Shown piece after piece: positions 9,156 through 19,616 of a DNA stretch of 64,000 nucleotides. The notes beneath the pieces are model-generated. The model was given only the letters and a program-made list of their open reading frames with translations. It had not been told where the DNA came from and searched no databases. This stretch comes from Pseudomonas simiae. GTDB taxonomy: Bacteria; Pseudomonadota; Gammaproteobacteria; Pseudomonadales; Pseudomonadaceae. The stretch is from contig NZ_FOKB01000009.1 in assembly GCF_900111895.1 (NCBI RefSeq), forward strand, positions 186,001 to 250,000. The letters run 5' to 3'. Each line of letters starts with the position of its first letter. Within the stretch, counting starts at the first letter, position 1. A program made the position numbers and the translations under genes.

Positions 9156-10160
9156 TCATGGGCGGGCGCTCCAGCCACCGGCAGGGGCGGCGAAACGATA
9201 GACCATGGGGCGTTTTTCACCATCGGCGCGGGGGCCGAAATTATTGTCAATGCCAAGCCAGGCCCCCTCCGCGTCGATCAACAGGGCTTCGGCCAAGCCA
9301 TAAGGCTGGGCGTAGCGCCGCTCGGGCGCCAGGGTCTCGTCGGCAAACGACCAGCACAGCTCGACCTTGGCCGTGGCGGGATCGCGTCGGCAAATCTGGA
9401 ACGCATTGCGCTCCAGGGTAAACAGTTTGCCGTTGAACAGCGCCAGGTCGGCGAAATCCTTGGATACCGCCTTGGCATTGGTGAACTTGGCTGGCTGCAC
9501 GTCCTTGCCGGCCTCGCTCAGCAACACGCAGGCGCCCTCACAATCCCAAACGCTCTGCCCACGCTTGATCGAGATCAAGCCCCGTCGCTCACGCTCGGCC
9601 GCCAGCCAGATCTGATTGCCGTCCGGGCTGATTGCCAAGCCCTCGAACAAGGCATTGAAATGCAGCAACATGCCACTTGCACGCGCTTCGCGCACCATGC
9701 CTGGGGCGATCTTCAACCACTCGGTATCACCCTGCTCGCCGGAAAACGGCACTCTCAGCACCGCCGCATGGGCTTCACTGACAATGTAGCGATTTCCCTC
9801 GGCATCGCAGCTGATGCCTTCAAAATCCAGGTCGCCACCGCGAATGAACGACGCGGCCTTGGTTCGCGAGCGCAACCCCCAGGGCAACCCAGACTCAGGC
9901 ACTGGCGGCACAACGATCCCGTACCTCTCGGCTTTCCACACCGCTGCGCGGGTATCAAGTCGATAGATCTGGTCGTCGTCGCGATCGGAAACCGTCCATA
10001 ACTCTTTGCCACACAGCGCCAGACCCGACAGGTTGCCACCGCGCATGCCGTCCACTGGGTGTTCGGACACCAGTTTCAGCTCAGCCACGGGCGCGGCAGC
10101 CACCTGGGTAGCCGCAAGCCCGCTCAACATCAGGATCGCCAGGGCGAAACCTGTGCGCAT
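9156..10160 (-). CDS. Phytase-like esterase domain protein, exported
   Basis: This 334-residue protein has a signal peptide (MRTGFALAILMLSGLAATQ, ending at about AAAPVA). It belongs to the esterase-like/phytase-like beta-propeller group, with repeated patterns such as LSGLALCGKELWTVSDRDDD, LDFEGISCD, NALFEGLAISPDG and AQPYGLAEALLID. It is likely periplasmic. The substrate is not known; the family name comes from fold similarity and does not prove phytase or esterase activity. The ATG at 10160 overlaps the parE stop by one base (TGATG), so it is translationally coupled to parE, and parC follows on the same strand. This exported protein is thus sandwiched between the two topoisomerase IV subunits. 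P. aeruginosa has the same order as I recall it. Confidence 0.75.
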   Translation of the reverse strand: MRTGFALAILMLSGLAATQVAAAPVAELKLVSEHPVDGMRGGNLSGLALCGKELWTVSDRDDDQIYRLDTRAAVWKAERYGIVVPPVPESGLPWGLRSRTKAASFIRGGDLDFEGISCDAEGNRYIVSEAHAAVLRVPFSGEQGDTEWLKIAPGMVREARASGMLLHFNALFEGLAISPDGNQIWLAAERERRGLISIKRGQSVWDCEGACVLLSEAGKDVQPAKFTNAKAVSKDFADLALFNGKLFTLERNAFQICRRDPATAKVELCWSFADETLAPERRYAQPYGLAEALLIDAEGAWLGIDNNFGPRADGEKRPMVYRFAAPAGGWSARP

Positions 10161-12067
10161 CAGCCCAGAACCTCGGCCAGGTTGCCTTTGGATTCCAGCC
10201 ACGACTTGCGATCCGGCGCGCGTTTCTTCGCCAGCAACATGTCCATCATTTCTGAGGTGGCGGCGAAGTCGTCGCCCAGCGTCAACTGCACCAGGCGCCG
10301 GGTGTTCGGGTCCATGGTGGTTTCGCGCAGCTGCGGCGGGTTCATTTCACCCAGCCCTTTGAATCGCGTGACCTGTGGTTTGCCACGCTTCTTCTCGGCC
10401 ACCAGGCGGTCGAGGATGCCGTCACGCTCGGCTTCGTCCAGGGCGTAATAGATTTCCTTGCCCAGGTCGATCCGGTACAACGGCGGCATGGCGACGTAGA
10501 CGTGGCCAGCCTCGACCAACGGGCGGAAGTGCTGCACGAACAGTGCGCACAGCAGCGTGGCGATGTGCAGACCGTCGGAGTCGGCGTCGGCGAGAATGCA
10601 GATCTTGCCGTAGCGCAGTTGGCTCATGTCCGCCGCGCCTGGGTCCACACCAATGGCCACGGCGATGTTGTGCACTTCCTGGCTGGCCAGGACTTCGCTG
10701 CCATCGACTTCCCAGGTGTTGAGGATCTTGCCGCGCAACGGCAGGATCGCCTGGAACTCCTTGTCCCGTGCCTGCTTGGCGGAACCGCCGGCGGAGTCAC
10801 CTTCCACCAGGAACAGCTCGGAGCGCATCGGGTCTTGCCCGGCGCAATCGGCCAGCTTGCCGGGCAACGCCGGGCCCTGGGTGATGCGCTTGCGCTCGAC
10901 CTTTTTGCTCGCCTTCAAGCGACGGCCGGCGTTGTTGATCGCCAGTTCGGCCAGGGCCAGGCCCAGTTCAGGGTGCTCGTTGAGCCACAGGCTGAACGCG
11001 TCCTTGACCACGCCGGAGACAAACGCCGCCGCCTCGCGGGACGACAGGCGCTCCTTGGTCTGACCGGAGAACTGCGGCTCCTGCATTTTCATCGACAGCA
11101 CGAACGCGATGCGCTCCCACACGTCTTCCGGCGCCAGCTTCACGCCGCGCGGCAACAGGTTGCGGTACTCGCAGAATTCGCGCATGGCATCCAGCAAGCC
11201 TTGACGCAAGCCGTTGACGTGGGTGCCGCCCTGGGCCGTCGGGATCAGGTTGACGTAGCTTTCCTGCACGCTGTCGCCACCTTCCGGCAGCCACAGCAAC
11301 GCCCAGTCCACGGCTTCTTTATTACCGGCCAGGCTGCCGCAGAACGGCTCGTTGGGCAGACGCTCGAAGTCGCTGACGGAATCTTCCAGGTACGAACGCA
11401 GGCCGTCTTCGTAGTGCCACTCGACCTTCTCGCCGGTGCCTTTGTCTTCAAAGGTCACCAATAGGCCTGGGCACAATACAGCCTTGGCCTTGAGCACATG
11501 CTTGAGGCGGCTGATGGAGAATTTCGGCGAATCGAAGTATTTCGGGTCCGGCGCGAAGTACACGCTGGTGCCGGTGTTGCGCTTGCCAACGGTGCCAATC
11601 ACTTCCAGGTCGGTGGCTTTGTAGCCATCGGCGAAGGTCATCTGGTACTCGTTACCGTCGCGCTTGACCTTGACCCGCACCAGCGTGGACAAGGCGTTGA
11701 CCACGGAAATGCCCACGCCGTGCAGGCCGCCGGAGAACTGGTAGTTCTTGTTGGAGAACTTACCGCCGGCATGCAGTTTGGTGAGGATCAGCTCGACGCC
11801 CGGCACCCCCTCTTCGGGGTGGATGTCCACCGGCATGCCGCGACCATCGTCGGACACTTCCAGGGAGTGGTCAGCGTGGAGAATGACATGCACCGACTTG
11901 GCGTGACCGGCCAAGGCTTCGTCGACGCTGTTGTCGATGACTTCCTGGGCAAGGTGGTTCGGCCGACTGGTGTCAGTGTACATGCCGGGGCGTTTGCGCA
12001 CCGGGTCGAGGCCCGAGAGGACTTCGATGGCGTCGGCGTTATAAGAGCTAGCGCTGGGAGTGGCCAT
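10160..12067 (-). CDS. parE: DNA topoisomerase IV subunit B
   Basis: ParE is the ATPase subunit of topoisomerase IV. The 635-residue protein shows the GHKL ATP-binding motifs (EVIDNSVDEALAG, DDGRGMPVD, GGLHGVGISVVNALS) in about residues 20-130, a transducer domain, and a Toprim domain with LVEGDSAGGSAKQARD and the metal site ILADADSDGLHIATL. The length matches ParE rather than the longer GyrB of pseudomonads. The ATG at 12067 gives the usual N-terminus MATPSASSYNADAIEVL. It follows yqiA by 45 bases in the nudF-DUF1249-cpdA-yqiA-parE order also known from E. coli. Confidence 0.97.
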   Translation of the reverse strand: MATPSASSYNADAIEVLSGLDPVRKRPGMYTDTSRPNHLAQEVIDNSVDEALAGHAKSVHVILHADHSLEVSDDGRGMPVDIHPEEGVPGVELILTKLHAGGKFSNKNYQFSGGLHGVGISVVNALSTLVRVKVKRDGNEYQMTFADGYKATDLEVIGTVGKRNTGTSVYFAPDPKYFDSPKFSISRLKHVLKAKAVLCPGLLVTFEDKGTGEKVEWHYEDGLRSYLEDSVSDFERLPNEPFCGSLAGNKEAVDWALLWLPEGGDSVQESYVNLIPTAQGGTHVNGLRQGLLDAMREFCEYRNLLPRGVKLAPEDVWERIAFVLSMKMQEPQFSGQTKERLSSREAAAFVSGVVKDAFSLWLNEHPELGLALAELAINNAGRRLKASKKVERKRITQGPALPGKLADCAGQDPMRSELFLVEGDSAGGSAKQARDKEFQAILPLRGKILNTWEVDGSEVLASQEVHNIAVAIGVDPGAADMSQLRYGKICILADADSDGLHIATLLCALFVQHFRPLVEAGHVYVAMPPLYRIDLGKEIYYALDEAERDGILDRLVAEKKRGKPQVTRFKGLGEMNPPQLRETTMDPNTRRLVQLTLGDDFAATSEMMDMLLAKKRAPDRKSWLESKGNLAEVLG

Positions 12068-12112
12068 GGGGTCTCGTCGTGAGTCGTTCGATTAAAAAGT
12101 GACCTGCGATTT

Positions 12113-12721
12113 TTACAGTGAAGAAAAATCGAAGGATTGATACTGATCTGCGCCAATGCCCGCAAAGCTCAACATCGCCGGCAATTGCCGGGCGAACCCC
12201 TGGTAACCGTGGTCGCCGCCGGCCTGGATGCGTAAGGCACAGGCCCGGTAGTACTGCTGGGCGAGGCGATAATCCAGGGTTTCATCCCCGGTCTGCAACC
12301 ACACCTGATACCGCGCGGCGTCCTGGGGCGCCGGTACTTCCAGCTCGGCCAGCGCCGTGACGTGATCGTGGGTCAGTTCCCAGGTTTCATCGGTGTAGAG
12401 GTTCTTCTGGGTGCCCAGGTAACCATCGAACATCCGATGGGGGCTGACCGCCGGATTCACCAACAGCGCCTTGAGGCCATGGCGTTCGGCAAGATGGGTT
12501 GCATAGTAGCCGCCGAGTGAGCTGCCGACCAGCAGTGGCCGCCCCAGTTCAGCGATCGCCGCTTCCAACTGTGCAATCGCCTGACGGGGATGGTGATGCA
12601 GGGCCGGCACGCGTAATTGGTCGGCCAGGCCGATGGCGCCCATCACGGTGATCAACTGGCTGGCCTTGTTGGACACAGGCGCACTGTTGAAACCGTGGAT
12701 ATACAGGATCGAGGCAGACAT
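12113..12721 (-). CDS. yqiA: YqiA-type alpha/beta-hydrolase (esterase)
   Basis: This is a 202-residue alpha/beta-hydrolase of the YqiA/UPF0227 type. The nucleophile elbow is GSSLGG (Ser in SSL), near the N-terminal motif YIHGFNSAP; a late His is in GGDHGYQGF, so a Ser-Asp-His triad is plausible. E. coli YqiA hydrolyses short-chain acyl esters and palmitoyl-CoA in vitro; the physiological substrate is not known. It is cytoplasmic. It sits between cpdA and parE in a gene order conserved across gammaproteobacteria. A REPIN lies in the gap between cpdA and this gene, which could limit read-through from cpdA. Confidence 0.88.
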   Translation of the reverse strand: MSASILYIHGFNSAPVSNKASQLITVMGAIGLADQLRVPALHHHPRQAIAQLEAAIAELGRPLLVGSSLGGYYATHLAERHGLKALLVNPAVSPHRMFDGYLGTQKNLYTDETWELTHDHVTALAELEVPAPQDAARYQVWLQTGDETLDYRLAQQYYRACALRIQAGGDHGYQGFARQLPAMLSFAGIGADQYQSFDFSSL

Positions 12722-12812
12722 GCCAGGCTCTCCGTGACTCAGCCAAAGAGGCGCAGTTTACAGGGATCGGGGTGGTGTGTGAGTCCCTCTACCCTCAATA
12801 CACTGAAGATCC

Positions 12813-12905
12813 AATGTGGGAGCGGGCTTGCTCGCGAAGGCAGTGTGTCAGCCAATACCGCCGGTGACTGGAACACTGCATTCGCGAGCAAGCCCGCTCC
12901 CACAT
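12813..12905. repeat. REPIN between cpdA and yqiA
   Basis: Inverted REP doublet: left arm from 12813 (AATGTGGGAGCGGGCTTGCT), right arm ending at 12905 (its reverse complement). Unlike most others here it lies between genes of the same orientation, in a 205-base gap. Confidence 0.9.
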
Positions 12906-12926
12906 GTTGATCAGCGTTTACAGCTA

Positions 12927-13742
12927 TTAATAGCCGTTGCTGCCGTAATCCACGGTAAATGCAAAATTTTGAAGCCGCTCCACCCCAGTTTCCAACCGTC
13001 CGTCGGCATGCAAGCGCAGCCAGCGATAACCCGGCGCTTGCTCGCTGACCTTGAAATCTTCACTGCCCGGCGCGAACTGGATGCAGGTGGAGGGCGATGC
13101 CAGCAGCCGCACGCCGTTGCGCTCGCGGTCGATTTCCTGGTGCACATGGCCCCAGAGCACCGCCCGTACCTGCGGGAAACGGTCGAGCACGGCAAACAAC
13201 GCATCGGGATTGCGCAAACCGATGGGCTCCATCCAGGCACAACCGATGGGCACCGGATGATGGTGGAAGCACACCAGATGATGACGATTCGGCGCTTCGC
13301 TCAGGGCCTGGGCGAGCCGCTGCAGTTGCTGGTCTTGCAGGTAACCCGGCACCGAACCGGGGACAGCGGAGTCCAGCAGAGTGACGCGCCAGTGACCGAT
13401 ATCGACCACCGGCTCCAAGAGATCGCTGTGCACGGCGGCGTGGGCCATGATCTGCGGCTCGTCGTGATTGCCGGGAATCCAACGCGCCGGGGCGTCGATC
13501 TGCCGGGTCATGTCTCGAAATTGCTGGTACGACTCCAGTGTGCCGTCCTGGGACAGGTCCCCCGTCGCCAACACCAAATCAATACGCCGCTGCTGCGCGC
13601 GCACCAATTCGATGACGCCTTGCAGGCTGTCGCGGGTGTTCATGCCCAACAGCGTACCGTCGGCCTCGGCAAACAAGTGGCTGTCGGACAATTGCACCAG
13701 CAATGCAGGCGCATCGGGGCTCACAGTGGATACGCTCGGCAA
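12927..13742 (-). CDS. cpdA: 3',5'-cyclic-AMP phosphodiesterase
   Basis: CpdA hydrolyses cAMP and so limits CRP/Vfr signalling. The protein is a class III phosphodiesterase with all calcineurin-type metal motifs: LSDSHLF, ATGDLSQDG, PGNHDE, CFHHHP and WGHVHQ. The start is uncertain. A TTG at 13742 has GGGAGAG about 5 bases upstream and gives 271 residues, close to the family length; the TTG at 13760 has no good ribosome site. No ATG is available before the first conserved motif. The gene lies between the DUF1249 gene and yqiA, as in other gammaproteobacteria. Confidence 0.93.
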   Translation of the reverse strand: MPSVSTVSPDAPALLVQLSDSHLFAEADGTLLGMNTRDSLQGVIELVRAQQRRIDLVLATGDLSQDGTLESYQQFRDMTRQIDAPARWIPGNHDEPQIMAHAAVHSDLLEPVVDIGHWRVTLLDSAVPGSVPGYLQDQQLQRLAQALSEAPNRHHLVCFHHHPVPIGCAWMEPIGLRNPDALFAVLDRFPQVRAVLWGHVHQEIDRERNGVRLLASPSTCIQFAPGSEDFKVSEQAPGYRWLRLHADGRLETGVERLQNFAFTVDYGSNGY

Positions 13743-13839
13743 GGCGCTCTCCCAAGGCAATCACAGGAATGGACGTGTGGCGTGATTATGCTGGGGCAGG
13801 ACACAAGAGGAAACCTTAGGAAGCAGATGCAGTTCACAT

Positions 13840-14289
13840 CTACCGCACAACTTCGAACTCGTGGCCCAGGGCCAGGCAGTGGCTCAACCATTCACCGAGG
13901 AACACATTGAGCTGTGCTTTCTCATCGGGCTGGTGCATGAACACGTTGGGGTAAGGATAGATGCTGCGAAAGCGCCGCGCATGTTCGGCGCTGATCACTT
14001 CGGCCATGCGCGCGTCGTGGTACACCTGCACTTCCAGTTGCGGCACCGGCAACCATGGCAGGCTGTGCTCCTGGCGCACGCGCAGGGTGGTGGTGTACGG
14101 GCAATTGACGATGACTTCCAGTGCCAGCACGCCAAGCATTTGATCGCCATGGGTCACGCCGATGCGCCGCGCCTCGGGGGCATGGCGCATGTCGGGCAGC
14201 AGGCGCATCAGCCGCGCATAGTTGGCCTCGCAGGCCGCTTGCAACCCGATCAGGTCGACTCGATAACGTTCCCGTGCCTTTACTGCCAT
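13840..14289 (-). CDS. DUF1249 (YqiB-type) protein
   Basis: A 149-residue soluble protein of the DUF1249/YqiB family. Conserved-looking stretches are CEANYARLMRLLPDM near the N-terminus, EVIVNCPYTTTLRV, and QLEVQVYHDARMAEV. No catalytic motif is visible and the function is not known. Its ATG at 14289 lies inside the end of nudF (10-base overlap), so it is probably translated with nudF. The nudF-yqiB-cpdA order is also found in E. coli, which supports the assignment. Confidence 0.85.
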   Translation of the reverse strand: MAVKARERYRVDLIGLQAACEANYARLMRLLPDMRHAPEARRIGVTHGDQMLGVLALEVIVNCPYTTTLRVRQEHSLPWLPVPQLEVQVYHDARMAEVISAEHARRFRSIYPYPNVFMHQPDEKAQLNVFLGEWLSHCLALGHEFEVVR

Positions 14290-14897
14290 AACCCCCTCAC
14301 TTCCGCGCGATTAAGCGCAAGCCATTGCAGGGCGATAATGCTGGCTGCATTGGAAATTTTGCCGTCGCGCACCGCTTGCAGGGCATCTTCGAAGGCCCAT
14401 ACGGTGACGCGGATATCTTCAGCTTCTTCTTCCAATCCATGGACGCCCCCCGCGCCCGAGCTGTCGCAACGGCCCAGGTACAAGTGGACAAATTCGGTAC
14501 TGCCGCCGGGCGACGGGAAATACTGGGTGATCGGCCACAGCGCCGAGAATGTCAGCCCAGCTTCCTCCTCGGCTTCGCGGTGTGCAACCTCCTCCGGCGC
14601 TTCATCCTTGTCGATCAGGCCGGCGACCATTTCCACCAGCCACGGGTTGTCGGTCCGACCCATGGCGCCTACGCGGAACTGCTCGATCAGTACCACTGTA
14701 TCGCGCTTCGGATCGTAGGGCAGCACGCACACGGCATCGTGACGAACGAAGACTTCGCGATTGATCACCCGGCTCATGCCGCCATCGAACTTCTCGTGGC
14801 GCAGTTGCACGCGATCAAGCTTGTAGAAGCCCTGGTAGGCATTGTCGCGCTGAACAATTTCGATAGTGCTCGGCGTCGATTTTGCGATGTTCGTCAT
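14280..14897 (-). CDS. nudF: ADP-ribose pyrophosphatase (Nudix hydrolase)
   Basis: NudF splits ADP-ribose and related ADP-sugars into AMP and a sugar phosphate, removing a reactive by-product of NAD turnover. The 205-residue protein contains a perfect Nudix box, GLIDKDEAPEEVAHREAEEEAGL in two adjoining parts (Gly, Glu, then REAEEEAGL). The ATG at 14897 is preceded by GAGGAAGGG, an excellent ribosome site. It is the first gene of the minus-strand block running through DUF1249, cpdA, yqiA and parE, and is divergent from the DUF3298 lipoprotein gene, so the operon promoter should lie in 14898-15090. Confidence 0.95.
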   Translation of the reverse strand: MTNIAKSTPSTIEIVQRDNAYQGFYKLDRVQLRHEKFDGGMSRVINREVFVRHDAVCVLPYDPKRDTVVLIEQFRVGAMGRTDNPWLVEMVAGLIDKDEAPEEVAHREAEEEAGLTFSALWPITQYFPSPGGSTEFVHLYLGRCDSSGAGGVHGLEEEAEDIRVTVWAFEDALQAVRDGKISNAASIIALQWLALNRAEVRGLWQ

Positions 14898-15090
14898 ATC
14901 CCTTCCTCGTTGAGCCTGCGCAATTGGCGCCATCCTAACGCGCTCATGCCTCTGGATGCAGCCCCTTTCCAGTTGCCGGGATAGACGGCGGGCGTCAAAC
15001 TCACTCTAATCAGCTTAGTGGCGAACTGACTGCCCTGCCGGTAGTCGAAGCTCCACAAATTTCGCTCTTATCGCTAGACGAAGGACATCC

Positions 15091-15837
15091 ATGTCGCTTT
15101 TAAAAATCGCCTCCGTGGCCTGCATCGCATTGACCCTCGGTGCCTGCCAAAGCCTGTTCCAGCCGAGTTACAAAACCCCGCTGGACGCCACCCGCGACGC
15201 CACCGAGCAGAGCAAGCCAGGCTGCGCCAGCGCCGACTGCCCACTGGTGAATATCGACACCGTGCACTTTGCCAAGGAGCCGAAGCTGGATGCACTGATC
15301 GAACAGCGCCTGCTGGAAATGACCCGCACCAGCCCGAACGACCCGCTGCCGACCAGCCTTGAGACCTACCGCGAGCAATTCCTGAAAACGGCCGCCCCAC
15401 GCAACAGCATGTACCTGCAGGCCAAGGTACGTGAACAGCATGACGGCTTGGTGATCATCGAGTTATCCAGCTACCTGGACCAAGGTGCCACCCACGGCGA
15501 ACCGGGCCGTGCATTCATCAACTATTCGCGCCAGCAGCAAAAGGCCCTGACCCTGACCGACATGCTGTTGCCCGGCAAGGAAGAGGCGTTCTGGAAAGCC
15601 GCCCAGGTGGCTCACAACAGCTGGCTGATCAGCACCCGCCTGAGCCTGGAGCCGGAGTATGTGAAAACCTACCCCTTCCAGAAAACCCCGAACGTGGCGC
15701 TGACTTATGGCGGCGTGATCCTCAAGTACCCCACCACCACCATCGCACCGTATGCCCTGGGCCACGTCGAGTTGCAGATTCCGTACTCGCGCCTGGAGGG
15801 CATCCTCAAGCCTGAGCTGGTGCCCGCGCGCCGCTGA
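15091..15837 (+). CDS. RsiV/DUF3298-type lipoprotein
   Basis: A 248-residue lipoprotein with the signal peptide MSLLKIASVACIALTLGAC, the lipobox being LGAC. After a short linker comes a DUF3298 (RsiV-like) domain, about 55-245, recognised by the pattern ALTLTDMLLPGKEEAFWKAA followed by LTYGGVILKYPTTTIAPYA. The family includes the lysozyme-sensing anti-sigma factor RsiV of Bacillus, but here there is no transmembrane or sigma-binding part, so a lysozyme-binding or envelope role is only a guess. It is the counterpart of a gene next to nudF in P. aeruginosa. Its last 32 bases overlap the end of the convergent cytX gene. Confidence 0.75.
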   Translation: MSLLKIASVACIALTLGACQSLFQPSYKTPLDATRDATEQSKPGCASADCPLVNIDTVHFAKEPKLDALIEQRLLEMTRTSPNDPLPTSLETYREQFLKTAAPRNSMYLQAKVREQHDGLVIIELSSYLDQGATHGEPGRAFINYSRQQQKALTLTDMLLPGKEEAFWKAAQVAHNSWLISTRLSLEPEYVKTYPFQKTPNVALTYGGVILKYPTTTIAPYALGHVELQIPYSRLEGILKPELVPARR

Positions 15838-17095
15838 AGACCCGGCCCAGGATGAGCTGCAACAGCCCTGCCAGCACCAGCGCCGGCAGGGTTGCACCGA
15901 TGTCCGGATACAGATGGGCCAGCAAGTGGTAAGTGGCGATACCGCCCAGCCAGGCCAGTAGCGCCGGCCAGCGCAAGCTGGCTACTGCACCCCCGCTACG
16001 ACGGCGCAGGATGAAATGATCCACCAGCACCACCCCAAACAGCGGCGCGAATACCGAGCCGATCAACAACAGGAAGTTCTGGTACTGCGCCAACGGTGCA
16101 AAGCAGGCGATAAGCGTGCAGACCACGCCGATGGCCAACGCCAGGTGCTCGACCTTCAAACGCAGCAACATCCCGCTGGATACCGCCGCCGAGTGAATAT
16201 CGGCGAAGGCGTTTTCCGATTCGTCCAACAGAATCAATAGAAGCGGAATCCCCAGGCCGGCCCCAGCCAACGCCAGCAACAGCGCGTTGACTTCGCCGCT
16301 CGGTGCGAACGCCAGGGTGTAGGCCACGCCCAGGCTCATCAGCCAGAAATTACCGATAAAGAACCCCAGCGCCGTGCCACCGAACACGCTGTGGGCGCGC
16401 TTGCCGAAACGCGAGTAATCGGCGATCAGCGGCAGCCACGACAGCGGCATGGCGATGGCGATATCAAAACCCACCGCGAACGGCATCGAACCGTCACCCG
16501 CCTTGGCCCAGAGTGTGGCGAGGTCGGCTTTGGCGAACAGGTTCCAGGTGAGCCACAGGCAGGCGGCAAGCAACAACCAGATGCCCCATTTGCGCAAGAT
16601 CTGGCGCACGAAGGTCAGCGGACCACTGACCGCCAGCAGCGTCGCCAGACCGCCGAAGAATAGGGTCCACAGCAATGGGCTGGCCAATAGGCTGCCTTCA
16701 CTGAACGCCCGCGTACCCAACAGGCTGGCCGCGTCGCGCATCACGATGATTTCGAACGAGCCCCAGCCGATCAGCTGCAGCAAATTGAGCAACGCCGGCA
16801 GGCTCGCGCCCTTCGCCCCCAGGCTCAGCTTGAGCGCGGCCATGGCGGACAGGCCGGTGTCGCTGCCGATTACGCCGACAGCGGCCAGCAGCAGGACACC
16901 CACCAGGGTGCCGAGGAAAATCGCCAGCAACGAACCGGACAGGCCCAAGCCTGGCGCGAGCAATGCGCCGGTTTGCAGGACCATCAAGCCGATGCCGAGG
17001 GAGAACCAGAGGGAGAACAGGTCGCGGGCGCCGAAGACGCGTTTGTCAGCGGACACTGCAATGTCCGGGGAGTAAGTGCTGGGTTGAATGCTCAA
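15806..17095 (-). CDS. cytX: CytX-type permease (thiamine precursor transporter)
   Basis: This is a 12-helix or so permease of the nucleobase:cation symporter-1 (purine/cytosine permease) family, about 429 residues from a TTG at 17095 (SIQPSTYSPDIAVSADKR). CytX members are thought to import hydroxymethylpyrimidine, the product made by ThiC, and are often under thiamine control; this assignment rests on the position next to thiC and family resemblance. The start is weakly supported: the frame stays open upstream to 17377, through the REP at 17133-17233, and that extension is clearly not coding. The end overlaps the convergent lipoprotein gene by 32 bases. Confidence 0.78.
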   Translation of the reverse strand: MSIQPSTYSPDIAVSADKRVFGARDLFSLWFSLGIGLMVLQTGALLAPGLGLSGSLLAIFLGTLVGVLLLAAVGVIGSDTGLSAMAALKLSLGAKGASLPALLNLLQLIGWGSFEIIVMRDAASLLGTRAFSEGSLLASPLLWTLFFGGLATLLAVSGPLTFVRQILRKWGIWLLLAACLWLTWNLFAKADLATLWAKAGDGSMPFAVGFDIAIAMPLSWLPLIADYSRFGKRAHSVFGGTALGFFIGNFWLMSLGVAYTLAFAPSGEVNALLLALAGAGLGIPLLLILLDESENAFADIHSAAVSSGMLLRLKVEHLALAIGVVCTLIACFAPLAQYQNFLLLIGSVFAPLFGVVLVDHFILRRRSGGAVASLRWPALLAWLGGIATYHLLAHLYPDIGATLPALVLAGLLQLILGRVFSGARAPAQA

Positions 17096-17132
17096 GGGTG
17101 TTATCTCTGAGGGACACTGTGTTGTTTTGGAG

Positions 17133-17233
17133 ATCGCTATCGCGGGCAAGCCCGGCTCCCACAAGGGAACGGCTGTGGACACAAAAGCTGTGTACAACGC
17201 GATCAACTGTGGGAGCCGGGCTTGCCCGTGATG
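17133..17233. repeat. REP doublet, GCCGGGCTTGCCCG subtype, between thiC and cytX
   Basis: Inverted arms at 17133-17163 and 17208-17233 with core GTGGGAGCCGGGCTTGCCCG. The core differs from the GCGGGCTTGCTCGCG subtype seen elsewhere in the window, so at least two REP families are present. Confidence 0.85.
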
Positions 17234-17261
17234 ACGGCGGTGCAGGCACCGCCGCCTCGGA

Positions 17262-19166
<1,905 letters not shown>

Positions 19167-19321
19167 CACGGGCTCTCCAACTATCCAGGCGGTGGATTTT
19201 TGTCGGAGCGAACCTGGGACGGATGAACGCACTGAAACCAGTGCTGTGCTCTGTGCACGAGGGCTGCTCAATAAATGAACAGCATCCCGGACGAAGCACA
19301 AGAGGACTCGCCGGGTGACGA

Positions 19322-19416
19322 GAAATCTTGTTCCCTACGCAGGCGCTAACCTGATCAGGTTCAACGGGATCCGGTATTTACCGATCTCAGCCTTCCAACA
19401 AGGCACCCCGACAAGA
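19322..19416 (-). promoter_or_regulatory. TPP riboswitch (THI element) of thiC
   Basis: Read on the minus strand the segment carries the conserved THI-box blocks in order: CGGGGTGCC, GGCTGAGATC, GAACCTGATCAGGTTAG and GCGTAGGGAA. It lies 156 bases before the thiC ATG. TPP binding is expected to lower thiC expression; whether by termination or by blocking translation cannot be told by eye. Confidence 0.95.
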
Positions 19417-19542
19417 ACGCGGCCAGTCTAGACCATGCCGCGGGCAAATTGCCAATAGCGGTGCATTCAGCGTGATGAATGGCGTGATTGCGGGATTGTT
19501 GCGCCGAGTCAGCACCACTACACTCGGTTGCCGCCACAATGC

Positions 19543-19571
19543 TTGACGCCAGGAATGGCCCGCCTTAGCCT
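19543..19571 (+). promoter_or_regulatory. Possible sigma-70 promoter of tolC
   Basis: TTGACG at 19543-19548 and TAGCCT at 19566-19571 with a 17-base spacer, 45 bases before the tolC ATG. The -35 is near consensus, the -10 is weak. Confidence 0.35.
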
Positions 19572-19616
19572 TGGGCGCTAAATTATCACCGTAATATTTA
19601 AACTAGGGATCGCCTC

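Larger units (their letters stand above)
19167..19616. other. Divergent thiC-tolC intergenic region
   Basis: This 450-base stretch holds the thiC leader with its TPP riboswitch (19322-19416) on the minus strand, and the tolC promoter on the plus strand. Nothing else gene-like is seen in 19167-19321, which is the thiC 5' untranslated region between the aptamer and the ATG, likely carrying the expression platform. Confidence 0.7.

Noticed and set aside
12813..12905. Possible CRISPR-like repeats because the same unit recurs through the window
   Set aside because: Copies are kilobases apart, in inverted pairs with unrelated flanks; they are REP/REPIN elements.
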